Below are positions 54,600-64,000 of a DNA stretch of 64,000 nt, in pieces. The first letter of the stretch is position 1, and each line of letters starts with the position of its first letter. Origin of the DNA: Paraescarpia echinospica (lineage: Eukaryota > Annelida > Polychaeta > Sabellida > Siboglinidae); NCBI GenBank assembly GCA_020002185.1, contig CM034541.1, positions 31,614,400 to 31,678,399 of the forward strand, in the 5' to 3' direction. The translations under genes were made by a program, and so were the position numbers. A model generated the notes under the pieces. It was not told the DNA's origin. It saw only the letters and a program-made list of their open reading frames with translations, and did not search any database.

Positions 54600-56400
54600 A
54601 GAACACAGCGAAGATCAAGCGGATCGTGAGGCCGGCAGCGATCCAGATATGAATTCCGGCTAGGCAGTCTGAACTTAGGGACGATTAATGGGAAAGGAGT
54701 CGAATTGTAGGATATGATGGGAAGGAGGTGATTGGAAGCACTATGCATCCAGGAGACCTAGCGGAAAGGAGACAGATCAAGGATGATTGGTGGAGGATCG
54801 AAGTTTCTGTGCGCTGGAGAAAATCGAAGAAGAAACTCAGCTGGGATGACGTTATCAGAAGAGATCAGTAACATGGTGGTCCGTGTGGCGAGACGGAAGG
54901 AGCGCACAGTGAAAGCATGACTTATGATTAGCAGCTGGTATGTGTGTGTGTGTGTGTTACGAATGTATATGGTCAACCGACGGGAAGGATTGAGGCAGAG
55001 AAAGAGAAGTTCAGGGATGATTGGAGAGGGTTATGGGATTGGTGGAGCTGTGTTGTGATGCTGTGCTATATAAGAAATAAATTATTAGTATTATTGTAGA
55101 AGTGGTTAGCTTTTTCGTTCCATAAGTGAGAGAGCCACAAGGTCATACACAGGAGTGGACAGGAGTGGACAGCAGAAGACAGAAGTCCGGGAGAAGCAGT
55201 TATAAAGGACTAAGGGTCGTATATACAAAAAACAACTAAGACCGTGGGCCGAGGGACTATTAAGTGGTGGCGATACAAAAAGGACATGCTGTTAATTACA
55301 AGTAGCGGGTGGCGGTTACGTACGAAGAGTTCAGTGAAGAAACTGGTGGCTTGAAGAAAGAATTGAGAAAGTATAAAGAAGCATTTGTTGGAGGAACAGG
55401 GGAGCAGTGGAAGAAAACCGGGTGGAGAATCAAGGAGTAGTAACCAATGATGGTGGACAAATAAAATTGCAAAGCTAATATCCGAAAAGAAAACAGCCTG
55501 GAAAGAAACAGAGAAGAACAAGGAGAGAGGAAAACAACCAGATGCAAGGATGACACACATACACTGGCAGGAGAAGAAAGCGGCAAAGAGAGCTGTTGAT
55601 AAGGCGAGGAGAAATATGGAAGCAGACGTGTGCTGCTAGCTAGATGAGGATGGTGAAAAGCTGATTATATTATATGTGGTAAGAGACAGAGTCAGACACA
55701 GGGATGAGGACAATAAGGGCGTGAGGGGTGGGACGGTGATCAAGGACAGAAATGGGAAGTTCGTGACAGAGCAAGAAGCAGTGTTGAAAGTCTAGGAAGG
55801 TTATTTCTACAGAAATAACAACGATCTGGAATTACGATTATATATAGAATGGAAAATGGAGTTTCATATTACTAATACGGAGATGCAACCTGGGATGAAT
55901 TAGATGAAGAAGTTGAGAGCACCAGAGATGCAAAAGAGAATGGCAGTGGGGTCTGTGGACCTGGAGTAGGCATTTGACTTAGTTCAAAGATACATAGTTG
56001 TGGCAACAATGAGATGGATGTGAGTGCCAGAAACAAAAGTCAGGATGGTGGAAGCAATGTATGAAACAACAGAAGAATGAGTTATGGTTGAATATGTGAT
56101 GTTGGAATAGTTTCCAGTTAACATCGGTCTGAGGCAAGGAAGTGACTTTAGCCATTTTCTGTTTATCATAGTCATAGAAAGTACCAGCAAGAAGACTAAC
56201 TCGAAGGATGTTCTCAGGAAGATACCAGGATACAAGCGGGAGTGAATGCATGACAAAATGAAGTGGGTGTCATGATGGACAGACAGATTTATAAAAAGTT
56301 GTACGGGAAAGTACTGACAGCGTGTGTTACAGCGGCATACCTGTACGGTCTGGAGACAGTGACTCTGGCAGAACAATATTAACAGAAACTGCACACAGCT
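54600..56400 (+). mobile_element. Degenerate APE-type LINE (RTE-like)
   Basis: Plus-strand traces through many stops: LGTINGKGVELQDMMGRR and EALCIQET (endonuclease start), EISNMVVRVARRKE, then at 55500 onward WKETEKNKERGKQPD, QEKKAAKRAVDKARRNME, RDEDNKGVRG, VIKDRNGKFVTEQEAVLKV, RT traces VPETKVRMVEAMYETTEE and NIGLRQGSDFSHFLFIIVIE. GLRQGSxLSPxLFxxVxD is the RT palm block of RTE-like elements. It sits in intron 1 of copy C, antisense to the gene. Confidence 0.7.
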
Positions 56401-56599
56401 AAAGCGGCTTGGTAGAAGTTTCTTAGGACACCTTCCAAAATTGTAAGAATTTTATCTGGTGAAATTCATTTAAGTCGACTTGGGCAATTTTCCAACGGTC
56501 TAAGAATCCACGTGAACTCTCTCCGCGTACAAGAAACCTGTACACAATGGCATAACATCATCACGTGGAGGATGACGTGGTCGCAGCAGCATCTTATAT

Positions 56600-56770
56600 T
56601 GCAGGCCCGTAGCCGGGGGGTTCACGGGGTTCACATTAACCCCCCCTTTTAATCCCCTTTTCTCCAAAATGTGAAAGCCCCCGTCAAACTTATTTTTTAA
56701 GATGAGAACCCCTAATTGTTTATGTTAAGATTAGTCCCTGTTTCTCAAAAGCGTAAACCCCCTCCTAAAA
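56600..56770. repeat. G/C-tract inverted sequence
   Basis: GTAGCCGGGGGGTTCACGGG and then ACCCCCCCTTTT, plus CCCCTTTTCTCC: runs of G followed by runs of C that could pair. Similar units are dispersed in many marine invertebrates, but I cannot name the family. Confidence 0.4.
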
Positions 56771-56779
56771 CCTGCTTGA

Positions 56780-57962
56780 TGTTGTTCAAACATTACCCAG
56801 CATGCCAGGGCAGTCTGATTGACACATATATTAAAGGGATAACAAATACACAAGAAGTCAATTTTACTCTAAAGATACATGACTCCAAATTGTAGAGGTT
56901 ACTGATGCAGACAAAACAGACAGAGTTATACTAAAGGATTTATGTGAGTGACTCAATTTGTTATCGGTATTTTTCACTGCATTACAACAATGGTTCCCAT
57001 AAGTATCATGTTAAATGCTAGTGAATGAAAGGGGTTTGATTTAACACTGATTAAAGAACAAACACGAGCACAGATACAGTGTATTGGGCCACATAAAAAA
57101 TAATTATTGGATTATCGTCAGAACTGTGTTAAAATATAAATGATGGGGGCTGCTTTTAGTATGCTGATTGAGCTAACTACCGAGTATCGAAAGGCTATTC
57201 TCAGAAATCAACAAATTAACATGTGTAACGAGTGTATTTCGTACAAGCGACAAACCTGTAGAGAAATTCATTTACTTTGACACAAATCAATTTTATTTGA
57301 ACAATAACAAATAAAATTTAACGATACCTATTTTAAAATGTGCGTGCTGGTGATAAACCATAAATTATATGAACTTAATTGTGGTTGCCGAAATCCTATT
57401 GATGCTGGATGCATAGTTATAGATCTCAGAAAGGGGGCCTAATATCAGCAAGAAAGTGCGAAGAAGCTCTATTCTCAATTATTACGTTCATTTTGTTTGT
57501 TAGCTGCCAAACACTGATAACGTTTCCTGCGGTCAGTGTGGCCTAGAAGTTACGGTACTCGATTGTTTGATACCTATAATTTAATTCACATTCAACATGA
57601 GGAAATGTTTTCTGATCTTTTATTTATGGTACGCATTTTATAAAGATTTATTAAATTACTAACTTAATTATGTTATTGATAAACTGTGGAGAGTTTTACT
57701 ACATATCATTTACACATACAGCTGTATATAATTTACTAATTGGCTGAAAACCACATTGACTGCGTGTGGTTTTCAGTCAATTAGTGTGGTGCCCCATGGA
57801 TGTTGTATAGGGACAATGTGAACCCTCGTTGTGAAAAGCTGGCTGCGGGCCTAAATTGTATGCCATACGGTAAGACACGACGGCATATTCAATTGCAAAC
57901 AAAAACCGACTGCCTCACGTCAGAAATAACGCATATGACATGGATAACAAATATATCAATAC
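56780..57962 (-). other. Intron 1 of copy C, no further feature
   Basis: AT-rich; includes CCACATTGACTGCGTGTGGTTTTCAGTCAATTAG-type short palindrome near 57750-57785 but nothing coding. Confidence 0.5.
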
Positions 57963-58014
57963 CTTTACCCGCTCCGGTAACCAGTGCACGCTTTCCGTCA
58001 AAACGAACATCCAT
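57963..58014 (-). pseudogene. DCXR: DCXR copy C exon 1 (start codon)
   Basis: 52 nt from ATG at 58014-58012. [17 protein letters not shown] plus one base, donor AAAG|GTATTG. Intact. Confidence 0.88.
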
Positions 58015-58719
58015 GTCTTGAAGTTTCGAAGGAAATGCCTACTCAGTTGGAAAATATACAGTTCGAGGTGCGACTTACATAAACGACTCATATGAAGTTG
58101 TCTCAACGACTTTCTCTCAAGATCATGCCACTGATACAAAATATCAGATTGTCCATTAGGTGGCGCCACAAACAGAAGCGGGTAGAGAAGACAACAGCAA
58201 TTTGACAAAACGTATTTTAACCCGGCAGCATCTGCAACAAAAAAGTTGCTTGTGATGAAAGCAAACCATCAGTGCAGATGGCTAAATTAAACAAAACACG
58301 TGTTGCAATCTGGGAACTTGTTCAGACATTTTTACGAGTGATTAAAATTGATTGTCCAGTTACTTTTGTACCGCTAACATTTTGCGTAAATTGTTCATCT
58401 CACATGCCTCTCATATGGACGATTCATATTTTTATTTATGCCGCCAAAAATGCGTCATACCCCCTAGGTAAACATCGGTGCCGTTTACGGTTAACTTGAA
58501 ATATCGAAACCTTCAAGATGCACTATAACAGACAAGCATCGCACCAACCGAAAAGTCCCAGCGCATTATAAAATTATTGTCTGTCGGGCTGGTTGCCTTC
58601 TTATTATCATGAGCAAGAGATAAATTAGCTTAGAATCCTATAATCATTATTGAAATCGTATGACTTCCCCTCACTCCGTCCATAATTTTTGTTTCAATTT
58701 TCAATATAACGCAGGACTG

Positions 58720-58870
58720 CTAAAAGCGCTTTACACTTTACTCCCTGTACTTCCAGCCTGTTCAATCGAACACCACCTCGACTTCTCTGGGAAGCATCCA
58801 GCCCAGCACGCTGCAATTAATGTGCGAAGACTATTCGTACGCAAATATCCACCACTGTCTATAGCCAGGA
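58720..58870 (-). repeat. SINE-like repeat related to 12425-12590
   Basis: Shares GCTTTACACTTTACTCCCTG and CGCAAATATCCACCACTGTC with the repeat in copy A intron 4, about 75-80 percent alike by eye. Confidence 0.5.
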
Positions 58871-58871
58871 G

Positions 58872-58970
58872 GAGCAATATGAGCAGGAGGCAAAGGAGAT
58901 CCAGGAGGTGCGGGATGAACCGTAGGTGTATGAGGAACAAGAGATGCAGCAGAGACAGGAAGAACTGTAG
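58872..58970. repeat. AGG/GAG-rich low-complexity tract
   Basis: Purine-rich AGGAGCA/AGGAGG units; a related stretch at 59402-59460. Confidence 0.6.
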
Positions 58971-59121
58971 TTCACATTTAGTTTCCTCCGCCATTACGTC
59001 CGGTGAAGGAGTCCCTTTGAAAATAATGTTTTTGTTGTGATGTGTGGATTTATTTCAAGCGCTTTTATAAGGGACACGTTGGTCTATAGAATGCTGAATG
59101 TACTACTGCATTAGATATTTC

Positions 59122-59145
59122 ATATATATATATATATATATACGA
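59122..59145. repeat. (AT)n microsatellite
   Basis: About 11 AT units. Confidence 0.9.
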
Positions 59146-59696
59146 TAGTCGCACAATGGCTATTTTGCAGAACGCACCAATATTTCAAAATCCGTCACCA
59201 CATTGGGACGAACTTGAAGGGTAGTACGCTTGTTTTTTCCAGAAAAACGAGATACGTAGTATTCACGAATTTTCCACACGAGGTCAATTAATTAATGTTT
59301 TATTTGTTGTGAAAGTTTAAAGAATATATATTGTTAATTCTCCATTCAGCACAGGGTAAGTTACAATAGCCGTCTATGTAAAATCTAATGTGATCTCACC
59401 CCAGGAAGAGCAGCATAACTAGGATGAGCAAGAGGAACAGGAGTAGAATGATGAGCGCGTGAAGCTGAAGGAATATGATATTCATGAGAATGTAGCGACG
59501 TCACGAACATGCACGAAATAAACTAGCTGAGTACAGTACAATGCAATCGATGGTAGCGCCATCTCACAATGTACACAATCTACACTAATATAACCGTCTT
59601 GATCTTGCGAGCACAAAGTCCACCTCATCTATGTAGGTCGTAGGACAATTCGTAGCTCATCCAACCGAGGTTATTCTTGCACCTTCGCAACAAGTC

Positions 59697-59748
59697 AAGA
59701 ATATTCGTTTTGACGGAAAACGTGCTTTGGTGACGGGAGCGGGTAGAG
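59697..59748 (+). pseudogene. DCXR: DCXR copy D exon 1, start codon lost
   Basis: 52 nt. [18 protein letters not shown] with AAG for ATG; donor AGAG|GTACTG is intact. Confidence 0.85.
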
Positions 59749-60306
59749 GTACTGATGCATTTTGTTGTTCATATCGTAATATCGTATCATTTCTTACGTG
59801 TCGGCTTTTGTACGCATTTGACAATGGATCGAGTAAGATACACGCCCGCAGAACGCACGTACTCACTCATATATACGCACATACGCAGGTACGTACTCTC
59901 ACACGCACACCCACGAACATTAAGTGATTTAAAGTGCACAACTGTCCACAAAATAGCCAATTGAGGTCGGCGCCTACACTAAATTTAAGCTAATTGCGCA
60001 TCGGTCTGCGCAGGTAATCGAATCTGACCTAGTAACAAAACATTACATTATATCTAGAACCTACGTCTAAAATGCCAATAAAAATCCGAACCACAACTTT
60101 GTATTTATTGGTAAATGAACATCAATCAGAATTAACAACACTCTAAAACAAACATGACAGCCAATTTATCGTTTGGTCATGGAAAGCGTGCTACTGGCGA
60201 TGAGGTGTAGCAACGTTGGGTTTACAAGATTGTAATAGGAAACATACAACACTACAAACAAATTATTATTTGATTATTACTCATACATTTATATGTTGCG
60301 TGACAG

Positions 60307-60404
60307 GAATTGGGAAAGGGATTGCAGAAGCCTTGACTGCTGGTGGTGCAAAAACATACGCTCTGCACATTATGCAGGACAACTTAGAAAAACTGAAATT
60401 CGGG
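60307..60404 (+). pseudogene. DCXR: DCXR copy D exon 2
   Basis: 98 nt, open, acceptor ACAG and donor GGG|GTAATG. The alanine-leucine-histidine at the cofactor-selecting turn (ALHIM) replaces the ALSRT of copy A, so the SR pair is absent, as in copy C (ALDII). Confidence 0.85.
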
Positions 60405-60562
60405 GTAATGTAGCTGTTGGATGATCTGTGTTGTACATACTGAGTGATCTAATAATGCCCACGCTGTATGCAACCAAACTGAAATACATTCGGCTGATAT
60501 CACACAGTCTGGAGTATTAGCTCAGAATACTTGAGATACTTGCTATCAACAGTCTACAGTTA

Positions 60563-60594
60563 CTCAAATATATATATATATATATATATATATA
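60563..60594. repeat. (AT)n microsatellite
   Basis: About 16 AT units in intron 2 of copy D. Confidence 0.95.
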
Positions 60595-60787
60595 ACGTAA
60601 TCTATCTAAAATATATACTAAGAATATAAATATAAACATAACCAGTATGATGTTAATATTTTATTCATGCTTTCGTAATGCTTGTGCACGCCTAAAGTCG
60701 TCTGACCCCGATTTACGACGCTTTGAAAATTTCATAATTTATTTTGGAAATTAATAATTATTTATTAATAGTTATGTTCGATTTTAG

Positions 60788-60941
60788 AATCCCCAAATCA
60801 ACAAAACGTGTGTAGATTTATCGGACTGGTCAGCCACCGGAAGAACGTCGAGGAAATTAGACCAATCGACCGCCTCGTGAACAGCCAAGGCATTTTTAAA
60901 CTATCGCCTTTCCTCGAAACATAAGAAATTGACCTCTGCAC
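60788..60941 (+). pseudogene. DCXR: DCXR copy D exon 3, frameshift and stop
   Basis: Reads NPQINKTCVDLSDWSATGR, then 1-nt deletion, then PIDRLVNSQGI and FLET followed by TAA. The donor TGCAC|GTAGGA is plausible. Confidence 0.82.
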
Positions 60942-61138
60942 GTAGGACTGTTTTTGAATTATATCATAATCATGAGCCAAAACCCAGTTTATTTATCGAG
61001 ATACTATAAAGTTACTAAAATGTAATTGTGCATTGTGTGTTGCTAATGTTTGCCTTTTATTGTTATTATGTAAGATCACACATGTGTAGTCGTTGTTCCT
61101 ACAACGGATACATGTTATAAAATTTAATATTACAAATT

Positions 61139-64000
61139 TAACAAGATTTAACAAGATTGCCACCCAGAGAATTAACTCTAGGTGGCAGGTGGACAAGGAA
61201 GCCCTTTGGCTTATCGAGAGTCCGACCCTTTTATCTATGTGTATCCAGCCCTTCTGAGGTATGTGTCGATTTCATGTTTAAACATATTCACGCTACTAGC
61301 ACCCACACAATCAGCAGATAATCTGTTCCATTCGTTTACAGTCCTTTGTGAAAATGAGAACTTTCTTATATCTAATCTACACTGCTCCTTTGCTAATGTA
61401 ACTTCATGTCCTCTAGTTCTTCTATCTTTCTTAACTGAGAAAAACATATTTCTGTCAATATTGTCATAACCATTCATTATTTTAAACACTTCTATCTGAT
61501 TTCCTCTCAATTTCCTGGTCTCTAGTGTTGTTAAGCCGCATTTTTTAGGCGTATTTCGTAACTAAGATCCCTCAGTTTTGGTATCATTTTAGTTGCTCTC
61601 CTCTGTACTCTTTCTAGCATATCTATGTCCTTCCTGCGATATGGCCTCCACGCTTGAGTACAATATTCTTAATGAGGCCTAACTATTTTTTGTACAGCGG
61701 TATTATTAGCTCTTTTTCTGTAGACGTTATGTTTCGCCTAATTAATCCAAGGATTTTATTTCCCTTTGAAGCTGCAATTCCGCACTGCTCTTAAACCTTT
61801 TCTTTTACAGTAGTACTTAGTACAGTACCCCCCATTGTATATTCTACCTCTTCGTTCACATGTCCTGCGTGGAAGCATTTACATTTCCCAAAATTGAACA
61901 GCATTTGCCACTTTTCAGACCATTTGATCAACTTGTCAAGATCATCTTGTAAATGTTGTCTATCTCCATCACTTTTAATCCTTCTAAACAGTTTCGTATC
62001 ATCCGCAAATTTCAACACCTTGCTTGTTATTTCATCATCCAAATCGTTGATATATATTAAGAATAATATAGGTCCTAGTACTGATCCCTGTGGTACTCCA
62101 CTCAATACAGATTTCCAGTTTGAAGCCTCCCCATCAACTACTACACGTTATCTTCTGTCAATCAGCCATTTTTCTATCCAGTTTATTATACCATTTCCTA
62201 TGCCATGGACCTTTAGTTTAAGCAGTAATCTTTGATGTGGTAGTTTGTCGAAAGCTTTTTGAAAATCTAAGTAGACAATATCTACTGGTGATCCCTCATC
62301 TACCCACTTAGTGATGTCTTCCAAAAAACATAACACATTTGTTAAGCATGACCTCGCTTTAAAAAACCCATGTTGAGATGGGTTTATCAAGTTATGTTTA
62401 ACAAGAAAATCCACCATGGGACCTTTAATTAGTCTTTCTAATAATGTGCAAATCACTGATGTTAAACTCACTGGTCTATAGTCCTCTGACTTGTTTCTCG
62501 AACCTTTGTTCTACAATTTCCAATAGTAGTTTGGGCGGAATCTCATCCACTCCAGGTGATTTATTATCCTTCATAGCCCTTATTTTCTTAGCTACCATTT
62601 CCGGGGTTACAATTAATTGTCCTAAATGGTATGAATCTGCCCCCTTGAACTTAGCCTCTGGTACTGGCAGTGAACTAATATCTTCCCTGGTAAACACTGA
62701 ACTAAAGTACTCATTCAGGTCTTCTGCCATTAAGAATCCCTCTGATATTATATTTCCAGCACTATCTTCTAGAGGACCGACATTATCTTGAACTTTCTGT
62801 TTGCTTCGAACATACGCATAAAAACTCTTGCTGTCATGTTTTATATTACTAGCTAATTGTTGTTCATAGGTTCTCTCGGAGTTTCTAATTTCAGCTGTAG
62901 CTTGGTTAAGTGTTTCTTTATAACTGTTGCAGTCTTCACCATTTCCAGTACATCTATATGACTTCCACATCATTTGTTTATACTTAATTTTTATAATGGC
63001 TTCTTTCGATAAGTGTTTCTTTTTGGACCGTTTCCCTTGTTTTTTGAAGGGTACAAATTTATCAATTATGTACTTAATTTTACTCTTTAATATATTCCAG
63101 CATTCTGTTGCTGTCTTATTTTTCGGTGTTATATCAGTCTATCTTTGCTAAATATTTCCTCATGTCCTAATACCTTCCTTTGTGGAAATTTCTCCTATGC
63201 TGCTTTTTACTATTCATTTCTGATTTTACTTTGATGGTAAAATGTATCTGGTTGTGATCATTACTCCCCAGTGGCTCACATATCTTGACATTGTCAACTA
63301 ATTCATTCTGTGAGGACAAAACTATGTCTAACACATTCTCACCCCGGTTGGCTCTAGCACATGTTGATAAAGGAAAGTATATTGAACTAAAACTAAAAAC
63401 TTGTGGTCCTCACTCCCCATACTCTGTAGAGATTTCCATTGTATATGCCCTTGGTTAAAATGCCCGATAATAATACAGTCCCGTTTGCTTACTTCCCTTA
63501 TAGCGTTTTGTATTTTTTCATTCTCTTCTATGCTTATATTTGGACTTCGATAAACTAACCCAACTGTTAACGTTGAGTTTCCTGTAACTATGTTACACCA
63601 AACAGCTTCTTCGCAATCTGCTTCTCTATTTCATAAGCCTGGATAGATTCTTTAATATATAAAATAACTCCACCTCCCTTTCTTCCTGTTCTCTCTTTCC
63701 TAAACATTACATATCCTGTCAGTCTCAATTCGGCATCTGATATATCGGTGGTGGTCCAGGATTCGGTTATACCTATTATGTGAGGGTCAATATTTTCTAC
63801 CATAATGTTTAGTTCATTTCTTTTGTTTACTATACTCCTTGCGTTTAAACATACACATTTATATCCAGCTTCAGAAGAGTTTTCCAGACTGTTCTTTGCT
63901 GATTTATTTGTGCTGTCTTTATCTATGCCTCCAGTTTCAGGCTTTTCTGTGAGTCCCCCTGCGAATCTAGTTTAAATAGATGCAACCTGCCCCACTGTCA
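61139..64000 (-). mobile_element. CR1-like LINE copy 4 (endonuclease and RT), runs off the window
   Basis: The longest family member here. Minus strand: endonuclease PHIIGITESWTTTDISDAEL, MFRKERTGRKGGGVILYIKE (63803-63588), GDFN/NQGHIQW region (about 63450), then RT DNKSPGVDEIPPKLLLEIVE (62560), GFFKARSCLTNVLCFLEDIT, YLDFQKAFDKLPHQRLLLKL (62260), SGVPQGSVLGPILFLIYIND (62100), FADDTKLFRRI (62010), C-terminal FSFSQRTVNEWNRLSADC (61330) and 3' TTAAATCTTG units at 61162-61139. Deletions at about 62510 and 61795 and several frameshifts inactivate it. It lies downstream of copy D exon 3. Confidence 0.92.
61235..63803 (-). pseudogene. CR1-like ORF2 remnant, copy 4
   Basis: Segments 63803-63588, 62973-62476, 62471-62148, 62105-61791 and 61510-61235 together span endonuclease to C-terminal domain with catalytic FADD kept. 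Upstream of 63803 the sequence (LNxRSIVNKRNELNIMVENI) continues the endonuclease start to about 63850. Confidence 0.85.

Larger units (their letters stand above)
58015..59696. promoter_or_regulatory. C/D divergent intergenic region
   Basis: 1.7 kb between the start of copy C (-) and the lost start of copy D (+), so any promoters lie here. No TATA box can be assigned. CCATTAGGTGGCGCCA (58153-58169) and TAGCGCCATCTC (59554-59565) resemble the CTCF core. It also holds a SINE-like repeat and AGG-rich sequence. Confidence 0.35.
59697..60941 (+). pseudogene. DCXR: DCXR-like copy D, exons 1-3
   Basis: Plus-strand exons 59697-59748, 60307-60404 and 60788-60941 align to copies A and C. The start codon is AAG (59697-59699), and no in-frame ATG occurs before an upstream stop. 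Exon 2 is open: [33 protein letters not shown]. Exon 3 has a 1-nt deletion in the ATGRK segment (154 instead of 155 nt), and even in the restored frame a TAA at 60922-60924. It is interrupted downstream at 61139 by a CR1-like LINE; later exons would be outside the window. Closest to copy C (ALHIMQDNLEKLK against ALDIIQENLDKLK). Confidence 0.82.

Noticed and set aside
58660..59040. 126-codon plus frame with Arg-rich end
   Set aside because: It covers the SINE-like repeat and an AGG-rich tract; composition explains the frame.

Overview
This window is animal genomic DNA, not bacterial. It has a split gene with consistent GT/AG introns, long (GT)n, (GTGC)n and (AT)n microsatellites, and more than half of it is decayed transposable elements: several clades of APE-type LINEs, a Penelope-like fragment, a BEL/Pao LTR element and a pogo/Tigger DNA transposon. 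The mix fits an aquatic invertebrate such as a mollusc, lancelet or other non-vertebrate, but nothing here fixes the species.

The only host gene family I can support is a cluster of L-xylulose (dicarbonyl) reductase, DCXR-like short-chain dehydrogenases. Exons were placed by protein similarity and splice sites. The seven exons are 52, 98, 155, 43, 165, 118 and 104 nt, together 735 nt or 244 aa plus stop, the length I recall for human DCXR, with the catalytic tetrad in register (Asn107, Ser136, Tyr149, Lys153). There are five loci. Copy A (-, 18204 to 7068) has exons 1-6 intact and no exon 7 in the window. Copy B (+, 20383 to 25651) is a decayed copy. Copy E (+, exon 6 only, 33913-34030) has a stop. 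Copy C (-, 58014 to 38972) has all seven exons but a TAG closing exon 2. Copy D (+, 59697 to 60941) has a lost start, a frameshift and a stop. A/B and C/D are both divergent head-to-head pairs.

Layout: 1-7050 is a nest, an L2-like LINE split by an element with about 113-bp terminal inverted repeats, itself carrying a CR1-like LINE. 7068-18204 is copy A, with LINE fragments in intron 4 and a pogo/Tigger transposon (13961-16748, TA target duplication) carrying a 27-bp minisatellite in intron 1. 18205-25651 is the A/B spacer and copy B, split by CR1 and LINE insertions. 26371-33174 is a complete but inactivated BEL/Pao element with 221-bp LTRs and a GTGCC target duplication. 33200-37450 holds LINE pieces, copy E and a fragment of an unclassified repeat-borne protein family ('element X'). 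38972-58014 is copy C; its intron 4 carries a second element X copy and a 4.4-kb tandem duplication containing element X, LINE ORF1, a Penelope-like GIY-YIG end and CR1 EN-RT. 58015-61138 is the C/D spacer and copy D. 61139-64000 is another CR1-like LINE running off the window.

If any locus is functional it is probably copy A, which would reduce L-xylulose or dicarbonyls with NADPH. All transposon proteins seen are broken.
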